From Rhipicephalus microplus (lineage: Eukaryota; Arthropoda; Arachnida; Ixodida; Ixodidae): 64,000 nucleotides of DNA. The position numbers and the translations under genes were made by a program. The notes beneath the pieces were generated by a model, which was not told where the DNA came from, did no database searches, and worked only from the letters and a program-made list of their open reading frames with translations. The stretch spans positions 72,030,956 to 72,094,955 of the forward strand of contig NC_134709.1 in assembly GCF_043290135.1 (NCBI RefSeq), read 5' to 3'. Positions 53,913 to 64,000 of the stretch are shown in pieces (positions within the stretch are counted from its first letter, which is position 1; every line of letters starts with the position of its first letter).

Positions 53913-56607
53913 TAAGAATTACAGTGGTGGCCGCAAAAGAGAAAACGGAAGCGATTGTGGAGCGCTCTGCCATAGACCTTTTAACGTGGTGGCCGCTGCG
54001 TGTGATGTCGACGAGTCTACTTTGCTCGCACAAACGCGAACGGTGATTTTTCCGAAGGGGGCACGCTCCTTTTTACAGCCGAAGTTTTTATTCAGCTGAC
54101 TTCTGAGCACATGCATTAAAGGTGAAAACTGGAACAAAGAGATATAAAAGCAGGACTTATTTTTGCCGCGGAATGCATAAAGCGGATCATCCTACGAGCT
54201 GCCAATACTCTTACGGTGGGTCAGGTGGACAAAATGCGTGCACTATTAGAAGGCGTTCAGGGCGTGATATATTGTTGGTTCATCTAACTTTTTTCTCTTC
54301 CTATGTTATTTGTGTTTACGAAAAAAAAGAACAGAAACAAAAAGGCGCTGAAGTTGTAAGGTACCAACTTTTATTGTAAAGACCGCATTTTTTACTATGT
54401 TATTGACTAAGCTGATGTGACGGGGATGTGCTTTTACTGACTGAAATTTTTCCATGAAACAAGGAAGAATCATCTAGATGATTGGTTTACTACCACTTGT
54501 TGCAGGTTAAAAAAAAAGTTAATACGTTGTCGTACATTTGAGCGTATGCAACAAGATTTCATTAGGCATGGCACATACAAATTTATTAATTAGGTTTATT
54601 TCAATAAATAAAGCAATAATTATTTGGAAACCATATCATCAGCCTCGAGGTGCCACACTTTTTATTCAGGAACTGGGTTCGCAACGCTTCAAGTTTTGTC
54701 GCTACAGTTAGCTGCCACAAACCTCTGACAATTGAATCAGGTGTAAAACGTTTGCAGCAACATTTCTTTGATTCCATTAGACGTCCTTCTTTTTTTAAAT
54801 GTTTAGCAAACTAACCAGCTTGAAAACAACACCAAAACTAAAGTCTCACGTATTATTTATGCTCAGGCCTAGTACATTAGACGTAGCTTTCTGTCTCGAC
54901 TAAACCTTTACATTATAGGCCTTCACTTTGGTGAAACGCTCGAAGACACTCACAAACGTGTGTGGGGCAAGTCAGTTTTTTGTAACTTTTCTGAATCGCC
55001 GCGGAGAATTCACCCGTGCACACACATCATTAAGAAATATCGTTTCCTAAACATTCCTGGTGGCATTCGAGGCGACATCGAACCTCAGTTGTCTGGATTT
55101 AAGAAGAAAAACAACAGACACATCTTTCTGGACGTCATCGTCAGGCATGTGTGCTCCAGTTTAGGTATTTTCAAAGTTGATCACGTCAGCGACGGTCTGA
55201 TATAACACATCGCACTCGGCATGCTCAGTTTCTGTATCACCCCGATCGGAGCCTATAGAATTCCGATGATCATTAACAGTAATTACCTTCAGTTCTAGAG
55301 TAATTTAACAATTCAGCATGCTATAAATATCTTCATCCTCACAAGCCTCCCATTCAATGAGCCTCAATTGATTATTAAAAGAGTTAAGCTATAACGCTTG
55401 CTTCATCGCTCATTTTGATATAACTTAGACGTTGCAGTTTCTTGCGCCCGGTTGTATATGTTCTTCACGAATACGACAGCGACCTATATAATCTAAAGTA
55501 ATGCTCTTAGGAAGTTTGCAATGTCTTCAAAAAAAAAAACCACCCTGCATAAGAGGCCGGCCTACGTAAATTGCCATCAAATAATAACAACAAAATCCAC
55601 TCCTCTTATTCAGTAGTTGGTGTGGTGACTCAAACTAAAGACTCACACCTCCCATTGAGTTTCTCCTCCCTGCAGAATGATTGCGTGGTTTGGCAATGCC
55701 GTATCTAGAGCCCCCGTCTTACTATGTACGGCCCTCAGCACTGTGCTGGGAACATAAGATGTCAAGACCAGTATAGAGGACAGTAAAGATCAGTTTTCAT
55801 CGTGCTCTCGGACATAAAACGAAATTTTACTACCACCCAGTTTTACTGCGTCAGTGCCAGCAGTTCTCTACACCCTTGCGTTCAAGTGCTTCAATGACAA
55901 TTCCAGCAGAGGAAGGCTGGCGCCATAGGGCTATGCTTGGTGGAGTTTATTCGCTCGAGAGCAGGAATCCGCAGTTTGTTGGCGCCGGTACTACCTGGCT
56001 TAAGACACAGCTGCAAACGATGAAGTCTATAGGGAAACGTTTTCATTATATTTTCACCTTTGGGTTACCATTAGTTCTGCACACACGTGTTCGCAGAAGC
56101 TAAATGTGGAAAAGCGCCATACATTATGTACACATGTGAACCACTTCTCCCATATTTCGTCTATGTAATGTTCTGTTCTTTTTTGTACCAGTAAACACCT
56201 CCTGCCCAGAGCACCTTGTTACATTCGGTAACTATAATGAGCCAAGAAACGGCTACAAAAAAAGAGTGGGCTAAAATAAAGAAACGAGGTAAATTTCAGG
56301 ACTAGAATATTATTCGTGCCGCGAGATGCTAACGCTTCTGCTCACATTCTGGAAGCCCATGTGTTAATCACTCGACTATCTAGACCCACTAGCGGAGCGT
56401 AGCACAGCCTTAGCAAAATGCTTTCTTGAACTTGCTGCTTAATGGCTTATGAAGGGCAAAAAAATGTAGAAAAAGCAACTCATCTACAAAAAAAGAGCAC
56501 GGGAATATTGCGAATTCGAGAGACTTGCGTGTTCATGCACGAGACGCGAGTATGCGGCACGAGACGTCAGGGTGCACAGTGGGGGTGTGGACGACACCAC
56601 CGCCGTT
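53913..56607. other. AT-rich unassigned stretch, 2.7 kb
   Basis: Only short open frames (up to about 85 codons) without domains. No SINE or LINE landmark recognised. Confidence 0.45.
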
Positions 56608-56648
56608 CATTATCATCATCATCACCATCATCTTCATCATCATCATTT
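56608..56648 (+). repeat. (ATC)n microsatellite
   Basis: ATCATCATCATCACCATCAT followed by CTTCATCATCATCATT. Confidence 0.9.
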
Positions 56649-56808
56649 TATTGGTCATGAACGTCATCGTCATGGCATATTGCGGGTACCGTTCATGTAC
56701 TGCATCGTGATGGCAGACGGGTAATGTGTGGTCTGGAACGCGCTTGTCCTCCACCGTCATCAGCATTATCGTCAGCGGCTGCTACGACGAACCCCCCCCC
56801 CCCTCCGC

Positions 56809-57059
56809 CCCACCGTGGTGGTCTAGTGGCTAAGGTACTCGGCTGCTGACCCGCAGGTCGCGGGATCAAATCTCGGCTGCGGCGGCTGCATTTCCGATGG
56901 AGGCGGAAATGTTGTAGGCCCATGTGCTCAGATCTGGGTGCACGTTAAAGAACCCCAGGTGGTCGAAATTTCTGGAGCCCTCCACTACGGCATCTCTCAT
57001 AATCATATGGTGGTTTTGGGACGTTGAACCCCACATATCTATCTATCTATCTATCTATC
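56809..57059 (+). mobile_element. Ruka-type SINE, copy 4, with (TATC)n tail
   Basis: GCCCCACCGTGGTGGTCTAG starts the head (A-box TGGTCTAGTGG). The B-box is slightly changed (GGGATCAAATCTC). The body is nearly the same as copy 5, ending GGGACGTTGAACCCCACATA and a TATC repeat to 57059. The flanks CGAAC plus a C run occur on both sides (about 56787-56802 and 57059-57076), a likely TSD blurred by the homopolymer. Confidence 0.92.
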
Positions 57060-57076
57060 GAACACCCCCCCCCCCC

Positions 57077-58549
57077 ACCCGCAGCCAACGAAAAAGCCTC
57101 GATCTTAAGGAGCTTTGTTCCTAAAATAGAGAGAAAGTGTAACAGCAACCACATATTCGGACCTACGCTTCCGCTTAAACCTACGCTTTCGCTTTGTCAC
57201 CATGCGTGGGACCACTGTCAGCAAGTAGAACATGCTAGTAGACCTCCCTGTAAGTATAGCTCCCGCAGTACTCACTTTGCGTGTGAGTTTGGTGGGCACG
57301 TAATCTGGCAAAGGGTCAGCACGCCAGGCGCAGCCTCAGTTTCTAGAGAGATCAGCAAATGGTCCACCCAGTAAGTAGAGAGCGGCCCAACACAATGAGC
57401 GGGTGGGGTGAAGTGGAAAGTTATAAGGCGAAAAGCATGAAATAACTCTTCATCACTTTCCCTTTTCTCTCGGTTTTCACTGCCAGAACTACGCATTACT
57501 ATTCTTTGTAGTGGCCACTGTAACCACTTTCCTCTGTGCACTTTCCTATAATTTTTTTCTTTGATATAGTAGCACTAGTCTGTTTTACATATTTTGGGCA
57601 CACAATTTTTTTCACTTTTTGATGTTGCCGGAGTATGCATTCTACTCCAGACACACGAGATTCACCACTACACACTCAGAGAATCCTGGAAGTTTGATAG
57701 CACTCAGGACTTTGTTCACACGTAGGTGTAATACGCAAGCAGTTACGTCTCTTCCTCTGTTCTTCATTGGTTTTGGTAATATCAACCTTCCTACCACCAT
57801 CACTCACCTTATCCGGATAACAGGTACTCTGCTATCCTACGTAAATAAGTTCTGTGTGGTAGCGACACTAATGTTTATATGCGGCGCTACTGAAGAACAA
57901 GACACTGAACAGATCAATGTTCCACTCTCGTCCACACTAAGCTTCCTACAGTGATGGAATAGATTAGAGTGGGCGGTATGTGGGAAAACATCACCACCGG
58001 GTCTGAGAAAACAGCTCTGCTGTAAGACATTTGGTGGATCACACGTACCTTGGTAATCGTTGTAATGCGAAGCATGCGGTGGAAAGGTTAGTGTGTTGTA
58101 AATTTTTTATTGAGTGAAATGCTGCAAAGTGGCGCTGAATATATGTACAAATGTTGTACGCACCGGCGTATCTTAAATATCAAACCTTCGCGCTTCATAA
58201 AAAGTGGGCAGGAGAGCGCACAGTTTTGAGTGTAAATAGATTAACGCTTGAATTAGTCATGCATTTAACGAAGGAGAGTAATCGTTCGTAAGGTCTGCAC
58301 GATCTAACCTAAAGATCACTTAACGGCTTCTGTGTGCACGTGCATGGTATACATCACGGGCTCTGTCTCGCATGCATACGCGATTCTGTACATGTATGTG
58401 AGTATTTCGGGGACTGCGAGCGATTAATTACAGCATCGTTAATCGTGCCACTAGTGGAGCGTTGTGCCGTCTCATAGAATAGATTCCGTATTCTGTGGAA
58501 ATTCGCAGGTAGAATTGTCTGAATTCATTTGTGTGGAGTGAAAAAGTCT
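57077..58549. other. Unassigned stretch
   Basis: About 1.5 kb. Frames at 57105-57311 (minus), 57272-57541 (minus) and 57619-57954 (plus) show no domain. Confidence 0.4.
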
Positions 58550-58561
58550 GACTGTTTACAA
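58550..58561 (+). repeat. Left TSD of SINE copy 5
   Basis: GACTGTTTACAA, repeated exactly at 58805-58816. Confidence 0.93.
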
Positions 58562-58804
58562 GCCCCGCCGCGGTGGTCTAGTGGCTAAGGTACTCGGCTG
58601 CTGACCCGCAGGGCGCGGGTTCGAATCCCGGCTGCGGCGGCTGCATTTCCGGTGGAGGCGGAAATGTTGTAGGCCCGTGTGCTCAGATTTGGGTGCACGT
58701 TAAAGAACCCCAGGTGGTCTAAATTTCCGGAGCCCTCCACTACGGCGTCTCTCATAATCATATAGTGGTTTTGGGACGTTAAACCCCACATATCTATCTA
58801 TCTA
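58562..58804 (+). mobile_element. Ruka-type SINE, copy 5, best preserved
   Basis: 243 bp with an intact A-box TGGTCTAGTGG (58574-58584) and an intact B-box GGTTCGAATCC (58618-58628), both matching the Pol III consensus. The body has GGCGGAAATGTTGTAGGCCC, GTTAAAGAACCCCAGGTGG, TACGGCGTCTCTCATAATCA and TTTTGGGACGTTAAACCCC. The tail is a short TATCTATCTATCTA. A perfect 12-bp TSD flanks it. It is probably the youngest SINE here and the only one likely to keep a working Pol III promoter. Confidence 0.95.
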
Positions 58805-58816
58805 GACTGTTTACAA
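58805..58816 (+). repeat. Right TSD of SINE copy 5
   Basis: GACTGTTTACAA directly after the TATC tail. Confidence 0.93.
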
Positions 58817-60848
58817 TTTTGAATTATACTTAAACACATAAAAGAGATTGTAGATAAAACGCAGAACACAGAAAATAAAACCAGTTCGAAAACGGAACGT
58901 AGAGTGCAATAACAAGGAATCTGGAACTTCGCGATTGAGTCAAGAAGTTTCGCCTTCACAACGTTTCCTGTTGTCCTCTGGGGTGACTGTAGGGGACGTA
59001 GCTAGAGATGCGACAAAGGCCAGTAATGGCACCATACCGAACCCAGGGCTCGTGCACGTTTGTAGTTCGACGCTGTTTCACGGTATGGCTGGAATGCTCG
59101 GTTAGCTCCGTTCTGTGAGCGTACTGTGGGAAATGAAGTCCTGTAATGGTGTACGCTGATAAACGCTTCCTGTGCTTTGTTCCCGCAGTACAATGGCGGT
59201 TTCAGAATGCCATCGCCCTCACCCGTTATTACCGAAGTAGTGTATGCCACTGTGTGTGACCCGCTTTTTAGGCACGTAGTGCAGATTGGTGGGCAAAAGG
59301 CTTGCATTAGCGCTGCCACAGATTTGCTTGCAAACTTGTGTAAGCGCCGAATTGCGTCACGTACACCGGAACAGAAACAGGAGGGAATAGTTTTACGTTA
59401 TCCCGCTTCTTGACCAAAGCATTCTAGCATTCTCAATTGATTCGAGCTAACGATCGCTAACGTATACAAACTCATCTCTCGCTTAGTTTGGGTTTTCAAA
59501 TGTCAGCAGGGCGTTTTTGATGGTACAATTCTTTTACCAGCGTTTAATATTTTATTTTTGCTATAACTTGACATATGTTGTCCGCATACACCTCAGCTAT
59601 TTTGTTTTCGCCCTCTAATGTTGCATGCAACACCTGAGAACATGGCACCAGTGCGTTCGTGCCTCGCCACAACTCACCACATTTAAAGCAGCATTTTACC
59701 ACAAAATTTTACCGCAACATTTCACGGCAACAGTTCAATTTCACCTCAGCATTTTGTTGGAGAGACAATAAATTTGTCTACTTTGCGTCAGGCAGCTCCT
59801 GTCAAGAAATATAGGGAATATTAAGCGATAAGGGCCTTTGGTGACCTTCACCCACTGCGTCATCAGGGGTATTTGTGGAAATGATGCGGAAACGGCACTT
59901 CAGTTAGCCGTTGAGCAGGGCGGCTTATGATAGATGGCGGCGGGGTCTCCCAACTGCGTTCGGGAGAATGTCATTCCATCACTTCTTTTTAACGGTCCGT
60001 GCAGGCACCTACCGGAAGAGTGGAGGTGGGAGGGCTGTAAACACGAGAGGAGAAAAGGCTAGGAGGGAGATGTCAATCTCACCGTTTGGAATCTCCCAGT
60101 AGCCATTTTGTTGCTCCCTTTCACACCACCCAACCAACACGCTTCCTCACTTTTCTCTCCTTGAGTGCTGTTTGCTGCTTTCCGGATTGGTTTCCAATAG
60201 GCAGCTGGTTCCTAAAAGCACCGTAATGGACGCTCGTCTTGATGGGTAGCAGACGCGCGTCCCCCTTTGCTTAGTAGCATTGTTTTTATTTTTTGGTGTT
60301 TGTGAGGCAAAAGCTAGGGGCGTTATTTTGGTATTGGTGTGACAGTGTTGTTCTTTCTTTTTTGTGCAACCCAAATATTGAAGTCTTCTTCGTTGATGAC
60401 CAGCTTCCTTTCCCAGGCAACATCATCGGAACATCAAAATATCGTATAGCCTTTGTATATCCCCTGTCCCTGCACGTTCACTCAAACAAAAACAAAAACT
60501 ACAAACAACTCAGTTTTAGCCCTTAAGAAAATCAGTGTGCAGTCGTGAAGCTCCAGTAACTAAGTTCTACTGTTCAGTTTTTTTTTTTCTGTGTCGAAGG
60601 AATACGCCGCTTTGCCTTCCGAATAATGGAACATAAGAGGCCAGATAATCTTTTTATAGCTTTCGTCTTCTTAGCTTAAATTATTAAGGTTGCATCAGTT
60701 CAACAGCGCAATCAAGAAAAAATAACGCCATGCTTTTTTTTCTCCAAGAAAGAGATGGAAAGGGTGGGAGGTTAGCTACTTTTTACATCGGCTGCCTTAT
60801 CAATTATGGAAAGTCGAAGTACCTCAATAATATGAAAGAAATGCTCGA
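58817..60848. other. Unassigned stretch with one weak exon-like segment
   Basis: CTTCCTGTGCTTTGTTCCCGCAG near 59165-59188 (longest unbroken part CCTGTGCTTTGTTCCCGCAG) is a good-looking 3' splice acceptor. It is followed by a plus frame open to about 59413 (SPVITEVVYATVCDPLF, then QKACISAATDLLANLC). No family recognised and the opposite strand is also open. The rest of the stretch shows nothing. Confidence 0.25.
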
Positions 60849-60883
60849 AACAAAACAGTACATTGGAAATGTACTGTTTTGTT
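60849..60883. repeat. Perfect hairpin, 16-bp stem with 3-nt loop
   Basis: AACAAAACAGTACATT (60849-60864), loop GGA, then the exact reverse complement (60868-60883). Confidence 0.93.
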
Positions 60884-61192
60884 CCAGCCTGTTTTGTCTT
60901 GTTACTGGCCCGACACATAACTCACAATTTCGGCCCTCTAGCGTAGGTGCCAGTTTGGTTAGGTATCTACTTTTGGCAACCTTTCTTTTGTTTTTTTTAA
61001 CTGTGAAAATGAATATCAAAGGCTATGTAGCAAGCCACAGGTAGTTCACATCTGCTCAGCCTTGTGTCTCATCAATGTCGCCAACTCACAAGAAAAGCGT
61101 GTTGACATTAAGTAGTCTGTTTAGAACATTTGCATTATCTTGACAGCTAACCTGCCCTTATAATGAGAAAACTTGTGCTCCGATATGTGTAT
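60884..61192. other. Unassigned spacer
   Basis: A plus frame (60730-61044) crosses the hairpin but has no domain. Nothing else recognised. Confidence 0.4.
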
Positions 61193-61203
61193 TCAATATG
61201 ACT
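61193..61203 (+). repeat. Left TSD of SINE copy 6
   Basis: TCAATATGACT, repeated at 61449-61459. Confidence 0.85.
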
Positions 61204-61448
61204 CTGCCCCACCGTGGTGGTCTAGGGGCTGAGGTACTGGGCTGCTCACCCGCAGGCCGCGGGATGAAATCCCGGCTGTGGCGGCTGCATTTTCGATGGA
61301 GGTGAAAATGCTGTAGGCCCATGTTCTCAGATGTGGGTGACGTTAAAGAACCTCAGGTGGTCGAAATTTCCGTAGTCTTTCACTACGGCGTCGCTCATTA
61401 TCATAACATGGTTTTGTGACGTTAAACCACACATATAAATCAAATCAA
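61204..61448 (+). mobile_element. Ruka-type SINE, copy 6, moderately diverged
   Basis: GCCCCACCGTGGTGGTCTAG (61206 onward) with a changed A-box (TCTAGGGGC) and B-box (GGGATGAAATCCC). The body is recognisable (GAAAATGCTGTAGGCCCATG, TTAAAGAACCTCAGGTGGTC, TTTTGTGACGTTAAACCACA). The tail is ATAAATCAAATCAA rather than TATC. A perfect 11-bp TSD flanks it. Confidence 0.9.
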
Positions 61449-61459
61449 TCAATATGACT

Positions 61460-64000
61460 TTTAAGTATAGTTCAAAGCATTCTATACGTAGTCATTTATT
61501 CCCTAGAAATCTTATAACAGCAAACCCCTTTAGCAAATTATGCCTTTTCAGTCGACGCAGGAACTATCCATATCATAAACATGTATCTGCCACAGACATG
61601 TTATATACTTCACCAATGCCGATGGTCCACTGAACATGGTGAAGAAAACAGTTAGCCCAGGAAATAATTATCATAAAGTGGTGTGTGTCAGAAAAATGGG
61701 GCTAGTCCAACTACTCATAAATGATCCACAGAAAGAAGATAGTGTGCAGCAAAAAAAAAAAGCCAACGAAACGATAGCGGCAATACGAAGAACCCCAAGT
61801 ACCTGCAACTATAGAGTACTAAGAGTATGGAAAAGGCGAATACGTATGGCTGCAATGACAGCTCGAAGCAACGGAGGGCTTGCGCGAACGACGACGAGGC
61901 ATAGAGCTATGAGCCCTTGGTTTCAGTGGTAGCTGCTCTCTCTAGAGTTTGGGCATTCGTGTCATATCTTTGACTGCTTCCCGTCTAACTCGAACCTCTC
62001 AGTATGGAGAAATAACGTAGAGGCAGCATACTGTGACCCAGCTAAAGCCCTGCAACAACCTAGAACCCCAATCACCTAGCTGTGGCCTAGAAGCAATCTA
62101 GAATAGTTTTCAGAATCATCCAGTGTTCGAAGCCTTGAGTAACTTTGTGGAAGCTTTGCAGTTTTCCTAATATTCGGAAAATCAAAGGTACTGGCGTGGA
62201 AGACAAAGACATAACTAAAGAAAGAATAGCTAAAGAGAGAAGAAGCAAAGAATAGATAATACGACATTGCTTCAAGTGTGTTCTTAAGAACTGTGTTGCG
62301 CGTTAGAAGATTAACAGTTAGCTCATTCAGAACCTTCAGTGCCGAGGAATGCTTCAGTCACTTTTCCAGGTCCTTTACCTCCGATTAAGGACAATTGTCA
62401 GCTCCGTTTAACGTATCTATGGAGTTCTTCCGTGCACGTACTGAAAAGGTAAAGCTGACGGAAAGATGGGCGATCGATTTTTCGCTGGTAAACCATCGTC
62501 GCATTCTGGGCTGTTGGCCACTTCAACGGTGTCAGTAAGAGGAATGACTGCTATTTTTTGTCATTGTTATTGCTTCTAAGCCTTTCATGAGTGCTGTCCT
62601 CCTGGTAGCTATATACAGAATGTTCGCGCTGAAGTGTAAACAATGAATCACGAGGAGTTGTGAGGTGAAGCCACTATTGCGTCAGTGGTCATGAAGGATG
62701 ATTCGTACATATAAATTAGAAAAATGGGTGCATCTACATGCATTTATCAAGTCATTTTTGGCGACTTTTTTAAGCTGCACTTTATCTCATCAAGCGTACA
62801 TATGGTTCGATGAAGTGGTATACCCCACAGTACGATTATTTGCGTTTTTTTCCTTCCTTTGCCCCTCCCTCCCTCCAAAAATACTGAGTACTTTAAGAAA
62901 AATACTAACACAGTCAATCTGATATGAAAACGCATGTTTCATAGTCATGAGCGTCACTTTCAGCCTTACACCACAAAAAGAAAAGGAAAAAATGAGCTAT
63001 ACCTCGTTAGAATGATTCGTTTTTTATCGATAGTGAGCGAGAAGAAAGAAACAGCTGCAGTGTTTTTGCTCACTGCACAAGCCCGAGGCAAATTGCTTCC
63101 GTTGCGGTCCTTACTGCACGGAGCAGGAATAGAGATATGAGTTTGATCACAATTTTTTCTCTTTGTTATTTTTGTAGTTTCGGGGATTAGTTCATGTTTC
63201 TTCATTTCAACCGAGTTGGTGTTGCTACCTGCACGACATTATTTTTTCCCATTTAAAGATGAATGAAAGGTTCAGAAGGGCTTAAACGGGAATGTGGAAT
63301 GTTGTGCGCGGTATATTATAAGCGCAAGTGCAGTGATAAGTTGCGAATCAGTTGTATGTTTTCGTTTTTTTTCTGCTCTGCTTAGTTGTAAACTTTGTTT
63401 CTCACAGTTCATACGCGTTTGAGCTTTCATAAAATAAAAAAATAAAAATGAATAGTATTGTGTTTAACTTCTTAATGGCATGAAAGCAAAAAAGACGGCG
63501 CAGTGAGGTTACCTTGTCTCATAAGCTTTTTTCAATAGCTTAAAGTCACTGACTATGCTGACGTCAGTGCAGCAGAACCTCTACTCACGTAAGAACGCAC
63601 GTGTATGCTGTACTAAAGCTATCCCACCCCCCCGAAAAATTAGTAAATTTCCAGCAATGAAAACTACAAAATATTTTTAATTACGGAAACTTGCGTACCT
63701 AGGAACATTACAGATTTATTTTCACTTTGTGGGGTTCAACGTACAGAGTGTGCTAGTATGGTTCGAGGAAGTTGAACAATATCTTGCAAAACAGTATGTT
63801 AAGTATAGAGTGTTTGAATAGCACTATTGCAATAGTGTTATTCTGTTAACCCCTTTCCTGTGATGTGGTCATGTTAACATCTTTCTGGTGAAGTGGTTGA
63901 ATATAGCTTAGAAACACACTGTTGATAGTTCAGTTCTCACTACATGCGTCCCTGTCAACATTTTTCTCGGTGCCATGTATCACTATCTATACTAACTTAA
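61460..64000. other. AT-rich unassigned stretch to the window end
   Basis: A short plus frame at 61636-61932 is Lys/Arg-rich (RRTPSTCNYRVLRVWKRRIR) but lacks a recognised domain. Other frames are under 80 codons. No transposon landmarks seen. Confidence 0.4.

Noticed and set aside
58574..58640. tRNA gene-like sequence with A and B boxes
   Set aside because: The tRNA-like part is the head of a SINE with a body, tail and TSD; it does not fold into a complete tRNA as read. The same holds for the other five copies.
59189..59413. Possible exon after a good acceptor site
   Set aside because: Only the acceptor is convincing; no family match and the opposite strand is equally open, so it is mentioned only within the spacer entry.

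Overview
This window is eukaryotic, non-coding-rich DNA, most likely from a hard tick (Ixodidae, probably a metastriate such as Rhipicephalus). The main reason is six copies of a tRNA-headed SINE that I recognise as the ixodid Ruka-type family. They sit beside several non-LTR retrotransposon families whose ORF1 and ORF2 proteins and 3' ends look like those of tick LINEs. There are no operons, rRNA genes or convincing stand-alone tRNA genes. The assignment rests on recognition of the repeat families, not on a database search.

Layout. 1-1859: unassigned, AT-rich apart from a GC-rich first 320 bases. 1872-7410: a full-length but decayed I-clade-like LINE (element A; ORF1 with two zinc knuckles, then EN-RT-RNase H) flanked by a perfect 12-bp target-site duplication (TSD). 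9755-9987: SINE. 10100-12590: decayed LINE (element D; ORF1 plus part of the EN), cut by a composite repeat built on ~143-bp monomers (12591-13591). 14090-19400, minus strand: a second, less decayed LINE (element C; ORF1, EN, RT, RNase H). 20068-24897: a second member of the element A family (element B), split by a 1,167-bp solo LTR with a perfect 5-bp TSD and ended by a SINE whose head is inverted. 25160-40290: mostly unassigned, with short LINE 3' pieces (32260-32740 minus; 36570-37480 plus), CCGT/CCAT arrays, several perfect hairpins, a THAP-like exon and two other possible exons. 40290-53912: more LINE 3' fragments, one nested inside another, a second copy of the ~143-bp composite repeat (44690-46180), a large CATC/CATT microsatellite and a CR1/Jockey-like 3' end. 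56809-61448: three SINEs within 5 kb. The rest is unassigned, AT-rich sequence.

How the parts work together. Almost everything recognisable is self-replicating DNA in different stages of decay. The LINEs encode, or once encoded, an RNA-binding ORF1 protein and an ORF2 with endonuclease, reverse transcriptase and RNase H. SINEs of this kind depend on LINE machinery in trans. Nesting gives a partial order of events: LINE B is older than the solo LTR and older than the SINE inside it, and a 3' LINE fragment landed inside an older LINE at 51.2-52.5 kb. Host-gene evidence is limited to candidate exons (THAP-like at 34.9-35.2 kb; a GC3-rich exon at 34.07-34.43 kb with a good splice donor; a minus-strand exon near 26.6-26.8 kb). 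I found no coherent new multi-gene system. The most interesting items are structural: the composite tandem-repeat element, the inverted-head SINE, the solo LTR, and a set of near-loopless perfect hairpins.
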